From Caldifarciminota bacterium (lineage in GTDB: Bacteria > Hydrothermota > Tepidihabitantia > Tepidihabitantales > Tepidihabitantaceae), in NCBI GenBank assembly GCA_016935295.1, contig JAFGRF010000337.1, forward strand, positions 1-6,882: a DNA stretch of 6,882 bases. The letters are read 5' to 3'. Numbering within the stretch: position 1 is the first letter of the stretch; the number at the start of each line of letters is the position of its first letter. Made by a program: the position numbers and the translations under genes. Shown piece after piece: positions 1 to 4,633 of the stretch. Below the pieces are notes generated by a model. That model did no database searches and was not told the origin of the DNA. It saw only the letters and a list, made by a program, of their open reading frames with translations.

Positions 1-233
1 ACATCCTCCGTCTCAAACCCCGGGTCATTATTGCCTGGTGCGTGTTTCAGCACAAGCCGGGCCGACCACCGTATTTCCTGGACTACAAGCCGCTCGAGTT
101 CACCCCGACGGGCAACAGGGACGCCGATGTGGATGCGTTCACCCGGGCGATCGCCGCTGCGCTCCACGACGTGATCCGCAGGTATCCAGACCAGTGGCTG
201 GTATTCGATGCCAGCTGGCAGCAGCAGCCGTGA
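1..233 (+). CDS. LpxL/PatA-like lysophospholipid acyltransferase, 3' end only
   Basis: This is the C-terminal 76 residues of a protein whose start lies left of the window; the first whole codon is at 3 and the stop is TGA at 231-233. No ATG start is needed, because the frame is open to the edge and homology extends upstream of the first internal GTG (42). The last 63 residues match the end of the next gene at about 41 of 63 positions, sharing VFQH-PGR, FTPTG, IRR-PDQWLVF and a terminal WQQQP. The two are therefore tandem paralogues. The family transfers acyl chains to lipid A precursors or phosphatidylinositol mannosides at the cytoplasmic membrane. The catalytic HX4E motif would lie outside the window, so activity cannot be judged. 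Family assignment is firm only through the paralogue. Confidence 0.85.
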   Translation, partial: ILRLKPRVIIAWCVFQHKPGRPPYFLDYKPLEFTPTGNRDADVDAFTRAIAAALHDVIRRYPDQWLVFDASWQQQP

Positions 234-323
234 TTGCCTTCGAGCCGGTCCCCTGCGAGCGGGACAGAAGGACCGACAATCCGGCCAGGGCCTCTGCCCG
301 GGCCGTTGACCACCGTCGCCGAC
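234..323 (+). other. Short gap with GC-rich hairpins between the two acyltransferase genes
   Basis: This 90-bp gap separates the tandem acyltransferases. It is open in the frame of the downstream gene from a TTG at 234, but the encoded stretch is Pro/Gly/Ser-rich and unlike the family N-terminus, so I treat it as non-coding. It can fold twice. A hairpin at 282-305 has a 10-bp stem with one mismatch and a CTCT loop. Upstream, 246-251 can pair with 270-275 (CGGTCC/GGACCG), competing with a 5-bp stem at 248-252/261-265. No T-run follows either stem, so an intrinsic terminator is not supported; attenuation or mRNA processing is possible but speculative. Confidence 0.4.
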
Positions 324-1208
324 ATGACCGGGGATAGAAAACGCCGGTCCTCGGTAACGTGGCTGATGCCCCTCGGCACCATCATTCAGTTCATGCTGCC
401 GCGTTGGGTCATGGTGCGGCTCGCGCGCGTCGTCGGAAACCTATACTATCACTTCAACCGCAAAGGCCGGGAGAAGTTCATGGACAACTGCCGCCACGTC
501 CTCGCTCCGGGCACGCCCGAATCAGAGATCCGCGCGGCCGCCCGGCGCCTGTTCTTCCACTACATTCTGAACGTCCTCGACCTGGTGCGAGTCCCGGTCA
601 TGAGACGCAGGGTCACGGCCATGGTCGAGTTTGACTCACGCGAGGCAGATCGAGTGGTTGCACTAAACCGCGGCGTCGTCGTAGTCACCGGCCACCTCGG
701 CAACCACGAACTCGCCGGCGTGTTCATGGCCGCCAACGGCTATCCGATGTCCGCGGTGGTTGAGCCGGTGCCCGGCGGGTGGGCTGAGACCTACAACCGC
801 TATCGCAGCGCCACAGCGATGGAGACGATACCCATTCCGAATCGAAAAACCATGATCAGGGCCTTGCGGCAGCGCCGTATGCTCGCGCTCGTGTCTGACC
901 GCGACCTGACCGGCAACGGCCTGCTCTGCCCGGCTTTCGACTCCCATCGCTACTACCCGAGGGGCGCGGCGGCCTACTCTCTGCGTTTCCGCGCCCCGGT
1001 GGTTGTTGCGGGTCTGGTCTTCCAGCACGAACCGGGACGTCGACCCTATCGCATGGTCTACAAGTCAGTGGATTTCACTCCGACCGGGGATGCGAGTTGC
1101 GACGTGGCCGCGCTCACCCGCCTGATAGCCGCCGAGTTGAACGATCTGATTCGCAGGTTTCCCGACCAGTGGCTGGTATTCAAAGGAGCATGGCAGCAGC
1201 AGCCATGA
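324..1208 (+). CDS. LpxL/HtrB/PatA-family lysophospholipid acyltransferase
   Basis: A 294-residue protein, the usual length for this family of membrane-associated acyltransferases that move an acyl chain onto lipid A precursors (LpxL/LpxM) or mannosylated phosphatidylinositol (PatA). The N-terminal part (about residues 12-43) is hydrophobic with basic residues, as expected for membrane attachment. The catalytic HX4E motif is GHLGNHE, with His124 and Glu129. It is followed by SDRDLTGNG (191-199), the position where relatives have D-x-D plus Gly, then a hydrophobic APVVVAGLVF strand (224-233) and the C-terminal PDQWLVF...W motif (280-290). SDRDL recalls the PatA branch more than enterobacterial LpxL, so the acceptor is unknown. 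ATG at 324 is chosen because the upstream open stretch is not family-like; ATG at 366 is the alternative. No clear Shine-Dalgarno is visible. The stop overlaps the dut start (ATGA). Confidence 0.88.
   Translation: MTGDRKRRSSVTWLMPLGTIIQFMLPRWVMVRLARVVGNLYYHFNRKGREKFMDNCRHVLAPGTPESEIRAAARRLFFHYILNVLDLVRVPVMRRRVTAMVEFDSREADRVVALNRGVVVVTGHLGNHELAGVFMAANGYPMSAVVEPVPGGWAETYNRYRSATAMETIPIPNRKTMIRALRQRRMLALVSDRDLTGNGLLCPAFDSHRYYPRGAAAYSLRFRAPVVVAGLVFQHEPGRRPYRMVYKSVDFTPTGDASCDVAALTRLIAAELNDLIRRFPDQWLVFKGAWQQQP
1184..1207 (+). promoter_or_regulatory. Shine-Dalgarno AGGAG and two possible ATG starts for dut
   Basis: AGGAG at 1184-1188 lies inside the end of the acyltransferase gene. Two in-frame ATGs follow: 1190 (one base after AGGAG, too close) and 1205 (16 bases after, long). 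The 1205 ATG overlaps the acyltransferase stop as ATGA and gives a normal dUTPase N-terminus, while 1190 only adds MAAAA. Start by termination-reinitiation at ATGA is the simplest reading. Confidence 0.45.
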
Positions 1209-1630
1209 AGATCAGGGTCAGACGTCTTGTCGACGTTCCTCTCCCCTGCCGCCAGACCGACGGTTCGGCAGGCTTTGACCTGCATGCGGCCGAAGAGATA
1301 GTAGTACCGGCACACGGGTATGCATCGGTCGGGACCGGCCTCGCAATAGAACTGCCGAAGAAGGCCGAGGCGCAGGTGCGGCCTCGGTCCGGACTGGCTG
1401 CGAAGCATGGCATCGGGATTCTCAACGGTCCCGGTACCGTCGATTCCGACTACCGGGGCGAAGTCAGGGTCGTCCTCTTCAACGCTTCGGACCGGGACCA
1501 CAAGGTCAACTGCGGCGACCGCATCGCCCAGCTCGTCTTCAGCGTCCTTGCCGACGTCGAACTGGTCGAAGCTGATTCGCTGTCCCAGACCAGCCGCGGC
1601 CCCGGCGGCTTCGGCCATACCGGGCAATGA
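1205..1630 (+). CDS. dut: Deoxyuridine 5'-triphosphate nucleotidohydrolase (dUTPase)
   Basis: Hydrolyses dUTP to dUMP and pyrophosphate, keeping uracil out of DNA and feeding thymidylate synthesis; a cytosolic homotrimer in this family. The 141 residues match the usual trimeric bacterial length. All five motifs are present in order: AGFDLHA (22-28), PRSGLA (60-65), GTVDSDYRGE (77-86, with the expected catalytic Asp80), GDRIAQLV (104-111), and the glycine-rich RGPGGFGHTG (131-140) that closes over the nucleotide. Nothing essential is missing, so it should be active. The start overlaps the acyltransferase stop by ATGA, which suggests translational coupling in one operon. It has no obvious metabolic tie to its lipid and glycan neighbours and is probably a housekeeping passenger. 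The stop is followed within 5 bases by a short heptamer repeat. Confidence 0.97.
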   Translation: MKIRVRRLVDVPLPCRQTDGSAGFDLHAAEEIVVPAHGYASVGTGLAIELPKKAEAQVRPRSGLAAKHGIGILNGPGTVDSDYRGEVRVVLFNASDRDHKVNCGDRIAQLVFSVLADVELVEADSLSQTSRGPGGFGHTGQ

Positions 1631-1634
1631 CGAG

Positions 1635-1655
1635 CGACTCTGGACCCTGGACTTG
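1635..1655 (+). repeat. Three-unit 7-bp tandem word array at the dut/GT4 junction
   Basis: Three contiguous heptamers in phase (CGACTCT, GGACCCT, GGACTTG) fill the gap just after the dut stop. The words share the GGAC(C/T)C core with the array inside metG (5118-5152), in the same orientation on the plus strand. The third unit ends in the TTG (1653-1655) that is the best start codon for the glycosyltransferase. It is the shortest and weakest array and would not convince alone; its resemblance to the others is the evidence. Confidence 0.5.
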
Positions 1656-2825
1656 AGACAAGAGACGACGGACCGACTGCGAATCTGCCTAGTGTCGGCC
1701 GCATATCGGCCCTACCCTTCCGGCGTAAGCGAACACGTCCACCATCTTGCCGCAGCCCTGCGCGACCTCGGCGAGGACATCAGCATCCTGACCACGTCGT
1801 ACCGCGGGTTTGGAGAGAACCTGGACTCACTGCCCGTCACCAGATTCGGTCGCGCACTGCTCATCCCGATGAATCGCTCGTATGCGACCCTGCCGGTCGG
1901 CCTCCGCATGTCGAGCCAGGTCAAGCACTTCCTCGCCGAAGGTAGATTCGACATCGTCCACTGCCACGGGCTCTTCTGGCCGGAGATATCGTACTGGGCC
2001 ATCCGGCACAGCCGGTCAGTCAACCTGATCACGTTCCTGACCGCCGGGTTCAAGATCCACACCACCGGGGCAGGTCTCTTCCGGACCCTGTTCAGGAACC
2101 AGCTCACGAAAATCCACGGCCGCATCGCCATCTCCCGGCGCGCGCGCCAGGCAGCAGAGCCGTACATCCCCGGCGAGTTCCGGATAATCCCCTGCGGCAT
2201 CGACCTGGACAGGTTTCGGCCACGGACTTCGGACGGACACAGGTCGCACGCCGGTCGCGTGCTCTTTGTCGGCCGGCTCGACGAGCGGAAGGGTCTTGAG
2301 GTTCTCCTCCAGGCCTTCCCGGCCGTGATCAAATCGGTGCCCGGTGCACGCCTGTCCGTCGCAGGCTCGGGTCCGATGGAGCGGCAGGCACGCAGAATCG
2401 CGAAAGAATTCGGCATCGGCGGCGCAGTCGAGTTCCTCGGTCCAGCCCGGCCTGATGACCTAGCCGGCATATACGCGGGCTGCGACGTCTACTGCGCACC
2501 TTCCCTGGGTGGCGAGACTCTCGGCATCGTCCTGCTTGAAGCCATGGCCAGCGGCGCACCGGTCGTCGCCTCGCGCATCCCCGGCTACGACGAAACGGTC
2601 CGAGACGGGGTCGACGGCATCCTGGTTCCGCCCGCTGACCCCGACGCACTGGCCGAGGCCCTGGTCAGCCTTCTAACCAATGAGCAACGGCGCAGGGCAT
2701 TGACCGCGGCCGGACTCGATCGTGCGCATGAGTATGCCTGGCCCAAGGTGGCGCAGCGGACTCTCGATTTCTACCGGGAACTTATCACCGATCCGGGGTC
2801 AAGGGTTCAGGGGTCCGAGGGTTGA
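1653..2825 (+). CDS. GT4-family (GT-B fold) glycosyltransferase, PimA-like
   Basis: A 390-residue retaining glycosyltransferase that would transfer a sugar from a nucleotide-sugar donor to a lipid or glycan acceptor at the inner face of the membrane. The N-terminal Rossmann domain begins RLRICLVSAAYRPYPSGVSEHVHHLA (about 8-33), with the flexible SGVSEH loop typical of GT4. The C-terminal domain carries VGRLDERKG (206-214, phosphate-binding Arg/Lys) and the EX7E motif, Glu288 and Glu296, in GGETLGIVLLEAMASG. PimA and related lipid mannosyltransferases share this layout, but donor and acceptor cannot be read from sequence. The start is uncertain: no ATG exists near the N-terminus, TTG 1653 is the best choice, CTG 1677 is possible, and GTG 1692 would cut the first strand. 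The last 10 residues (PGSRVQGSEG) are encoded by a tandem repeat, which also provides the stop, so they are probably not ancestral. Confidence 0.9.
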   Translation: MRQETTDRLRICLVSAAYRPYPSGVSEHVHHLAAALRDLGEDISILTTSYRGFGENLDSLPVTRFGRALLIPMNRSYATLPVGLRMSSQVKHFLAEGRFDIVHCHGLFWPEISYWAIRHSRSVNLITFLTAGFKIHTTGAGLFRTLFRNQLTKIHGRIAISRRARQAAEPYIPGEFRIIPCGIDLDRFRPRTSDGHRSHAGRVLFVGRLDERKGLEVLLQAFPAVIKSVPGARLSVAGSGPMERQARRIAKEFGIGGAVEFLGPARPDDLAGIYAGCDVYCAPSLGGETLGIVLLEAMASGAPVVASRIPGYDETVRDGVDGILVPPADPDALAEALVSLLTNEQRRRALTAAGLDRAHEYAWPKVAQRTLDFYRELITDPGSRVQGSEG

Positions 2826-2826
2826 C
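2795..2826 (+). repeat. Left arm of paired 8-bp word array at the convergent junction
   Basis: Four octamers in exact phase, of the form GGGTTCAG / GGGTCCGA, overlap the 3' ends of both the glycosyltransferase (stop at 2823-2825) and rsmA (stop at 2807-2809, minus strand). They are the reverse complement in style of the array at 2856-2887. The bases 2801-2811 pair perfectly with 2855-2865, and GGGTC 2796-2800 pairs with 2867-2871 across a one-base bulge. An inner helix, 2813-2821 with 2836-2846, contains a two-base bulge. The whole 2796-2871 segment could form one long imperfect hairpin. Confidence 0.8.
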
Positions 2827-2871
2827 CTCCGCGGTCCCTGTCGGACAGCAACGGCCTGAACCCTTGGACCC
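2796..2871. terminator. Possible bidirectional hairpin terminator between GT4 and rsmA
   Basis: The inverted arrays between the converging genes fold into a 16-bp outer stem and a roughly 9-bp inner stem around the loop at 2822-2835. The location, between two 3' ends, fits a shared transcription-ending or mRNA 3'-protecting structure. Neither side has a T-run, so this is not a canonical intrinsic terminator, and the two genes overlap by 19 bp inside it. Call the structure likely and the termination function a guess. Confidence 0.35.
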
Positions 2872-3676
2872 TTGGACCCTGGAACCCTTCTTCCGAGAGG
2901 GCGTCGGTGAGCTTCTTGAACTGCTCACCGCTGAGTACTTCGGCTCGTGCGGCTGGCTGGATTCCCGCCCGCTCCAGGCAGGCCACCGCAGCATCCCGGG
3001 TCAGGCTCAGGCCCGCCACCAGGTTGTTGGCAATCGTCTTGCGGCGCTGGGCGAAACAGACCTTGACCACGCGGCGGAACAGCTCCTCGTCCGGTACGTC
3101 GTACAGCGGCTGCTCACGCCGGGTCAGGCGGAACGAAGTGGACACCACGTCGGGCCTGGGTTTGAAGCTCTCCGGCCTGATGTTGAAGAGCCGCTCTCTC
3201 AGGACCATACGGTCGAAGAAGACCGAAAGAGCCCCGTACGCTTTGGACCCGGGTAGGGCGACCACCCGGTACGCAAACTCCCGCTGGGTCGTGAGCACGG
3301 CCACATCCCAGGCTTCGAGCGACTCCAGAAGCCTGAAGAGAATCTGCGATGAGAGGTTGTAAGGCAGGTTGCCCATGACCTTGAGATGGCGAAGCGACCG
3401 GAGGTCGAATCCCATGAAGTCGGCCTGAACGACCTCGAGGTTTCTGCCGCCCTGCATCTCGGCCCGCAGTCCCTCGGCCAGGCGCTCGTCGATCTCTACC
3501 GCGATGACCTTGGCTGCGAGGGTCACGAGCCGCCGCGTCAGCATTCCCTTGCCCGGTCCGACCTCGAGCACGGTGTCGCCCGGTCGCACGCCGAGGGCCG
3601 CCACCAGTTCGTCGGCTACGGGTTCATAGGTAAGGAAGGACTGCCCGAGCGCCTTGCGGGGACGGAGGTGTTTCAC
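2807..3676 (-). CDS. rsmA: 16S rRNA (adenine-N6,N6)-dimethyltransferase RsmA/KsgA
   Basis: Dimethylates two adjacent adenines in the 3'-terminal helix 45 of 16S rRNA using S-adenosylmethionine, a late small-subunit assembly step; loss typically gives kasugamycin resistance. Motifs: KALGQSFL (8-15), SAM-binding motif VLEVGPGKGMLT (36-47), acidic AVEID (59-63), catalytic NLPY (103-106), then the C-terminal FKPRPDVVSTSFRL (171-184) and FAQRRKTIANNL (208-219). Ser13 replaces the Asn or His usually seen in LGQ(N/H)FL. The start is GTG at 3676 without a visible Shine-Dalgarno, six bases from a repeat arm; the family N-terminus begins right there, so the choice is good. The domain ends near residue 263. 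Residues 264-289 come from the repeat arrays (GFQGPRVQGF...), an acquired tail. Last gene of the metG-tatD-rsmA run. Confidence 0.96.
   Translation of the reverse strand: MKHLRPRKALGQSFLTYEPVADELVAALGVRPGDTVLEVGPGKGMLTRRLVTLAAKVIAVEIDERLAEGLRAEMQGGRNLEVVQADFMGFDLRSLRHLKVMGNLPYNLSSQILFRLLESLEAWDVAVLTTQREFAYRVVALPGSKAYGALSVFFDRMVLRERLFNIRPESFKPRPDVVSTSFRLTRREQPLYDVPDEELFRRVVKVCFAQRRKTIANNLVAGLSLTRDAAVACLERAGIQPAARAEVLSGEQFKKLTDALSEEGFQGPRVQGFRPLLSDRDRGGQPSDP
2856..2887 (-). repeat. Right arm of paired 8-bp word array inside the rsmA 3' end
   Basis: Four octamers in phase: CTGAACCC, two identical TTGGACCC, then TGGAACCC. They are translated on the minus strand as rsmA residues 264-274 (with RVQG), just beyond the conserved end of the methyltransferase. 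The arm faces the opposite way to 2795-2826 and pairs with it. Confidence 0.82.
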
Positions 3677-3681
3677 CAGTC

Positions 3682-3747
3682 AGGATTCAAGGAGTCGAGG
3701 GTCGGTTTCGGACACTGGAGTCCTTGATTCCTGGACCCCTCGATTCC
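3682..3747. repeat. Paired 8-bp word arrays forming a hairpin between tatD and rsmA
   Basis: The left arm (3682-3705) has three octamers of the AGGAGTCG type. The right arm (3716-3747) has four octamers (TGGAGTCC, TTGATTCC and two similar) in the opposite sense. Bases 3682-3699 pair with 3715-3732 at 15 of 18 positions around a 15-base loop. The arrays occupy nearly all of the 78-bp gap between the tatD stop and the rsmA GTG, leaving no room for a separate promoter or a normal ribosome-binding site. Possible roles are an intercistronic mRNA processing or stability element, or simply a tolerated insertion. Confidence 0.82.
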
Positions 3748-3754
3748 TCTATTG

Positions 3755-4546
3755 TCAGATGCGGAAGCAGCGCAGGGCGTTCTCACGCGTCAGGTCGGCG
3801 ACCTCGACCGAGGTGATTCCGAGTACCTGAGCGAGCTTCTCCACGGTCAGCCTTATCATCGCCGGCTCGTTGCGTTGACCGCGGTTCGGTACCGGAGTCA
3901 GGTACGGCGCATCGGTCTCGACCATCAGCCGGTCACGGGGAATCATCTTCACAATCTCCTCATGGCGCTCCTCGCCATAGGTGACATTGCCGGCGAAGGA
4001 GACATACATGTGCTTCTCCACTGCCCACTCCGCCAGCTTCTTGTCAGACGGGAAGCAGTGCAGAACCCCGGAATAGTACCCATGCTCGTCGATAATTCCC
4101 CGGGCACGGCCCGCCGCATCACGGATGTGGACGATCATCGGCAGGTCCAGCATCCTGGCCAGCTCGACCTGGGCGTGGAAGGCAGTCTCCTGATTGCCGC
4201 GCGATGAGATACCGCGGAAGAAGTCCAGTCCGATCTCGCCGATTGCCTTCACCTTGGACTCGATGCACATGTCCTTGAGCGCCTGCACGTCCCAGGAGCG
4301 GAACTGGTCGGCCTCGTGCGGGTGCACGCCTACCGCGCAGTAGAGACCCTCGCGGTTGCGGCACAGGGCGACTGCCTGCTTACTGTCCGGCACGCTCTGG
4401 CTTGCGACCATAATCCAGCGCACGCCGGCGCTGTGCGCCTGCTTGAGGACGGCCGGCAGGTCAGACGCGAACTGGCCGTCGGTCAGATGGCAGTGCGAAT
4501 CAAATATCTTCAGGCCTTCGGGATTGTCCTTGGAACGACGCGACAT
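3755..4546 (-). CDS. tatD: TatD-family metal-dependent hydrolase (DNase)
   Basis: A 263-residue TIM-barrel amidohydrolase-superfamily protein of normal length. TatD enzymes act as Mg/Zn-dependent 3'-5' exonucleases or deoxyribonucleases, linked to DNA repair and turnover, in the cytosol. Metal ligands are all in place: HxH in FDSHCHL (His18, His20), Glu104 in AIGEIGLDFF, His140 in MIVHIRDA, His163 in VLHCFPSD, and Asp212 in VETDAPYLTPVPNRGQRNEP, which is the family signature. ATG at 4546 is chosen. The frame stays open to a TTG at 4576, but those ten extra residues are encoded by the neighbouring heptamer array. No strong Shine-Dalgarno is visible. The gene sits between metG and rsmA, as in many bacteria, with 87 and 78 bp gaps filled by repeats. 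The biological substrate is not settled for this family. Confidence 0.95.
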   Translation of the reverse strand: MSRRSKDNPEGLKIFDSHCHLTDGQFASDLPAVLKQAHSAGVRWIMVASQSVPDSKQAVALCRNREGLYCAVGVHPHEADQFRSWDVQALKDMCIESKVKAIGEIGLDFFRGISSRGNQETAFHAQVELARMLDLPMIVHIRDAAGRARGIIDEHGYYSGVLHCFPSDKKLAEWAVEKHMYVSFAGNVTYGEERHEEIVKMIPRDRLMVETDAPYLTPVPNRGQRNEPAMIRLTVEKLAQVLGITSVEVADLTRENALRCFRI

Positions 4547-4553
4547 GCTACAG

Positions 4554-4632
4554 AAGCCCCAAGCTCCCAGCCTCAAGCTTCAAGCTTCGGCCGTCCCGGC
4601 TGGTGGCTTGAGGCTTGCGGCTTGCGGCTCTC
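4554..4632. repeat. Paired 7-bp word arrays forming a hairpin between metG and tatD
   Basis: The left arm (4554-4588) has five heptamers in exact phase, the last two identical (AAGCTTC). The right arm (4598-4632) has five heptamers, two of them identical (GGCTTGC). The arms are in opposite sense: 4570-4578 pairs perfectly with 4606-4614, and AAGC at 4561-4564 pairs with GCTT at 4620-4623 after a mismatched stretch. The word differs from the GGAC(C/T)C type of the other arrays, yet the architecture is the same. The array ends one base before the metG stop codon and starts 7 bases upstream of the tatD ATG, so it fills the intercistronic gap. Confidence 0.85.
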
Positions 4633-4633
4633 A

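Noticed and set aside
282..305. Intrinsic terminator between the two acyltransferases
   Set aside because: The hairpin is strong but no T-run follows on the plus strand, and the genes look co-directional and linked.
1058..1627. A 189-codon minus-strand open frame across the acyltransferase end and dut
   Set aside because: It lies opposite two genes with clear family motifs and shows no domain of its own.
2795..3750. Insertion sequence remnants or terminal inverted repeats
   Set aside because: The inverted arms enclose only loops of about 10-30 bases, with no transposase frame or target duplication.
3752..4207. A 151-codon plus-strand open frame opposite tatD
   Set aside because: It is the complement of well-conserved TatD sequence, including metal-ligand codons; a shadow frame.
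4547..4576. TTG-started ten-residue extension of tatD
   Set aside because: The extension is encoded by the heptamer array and is not family-like; ATG 4546 gives a normal TatD N-terminus.
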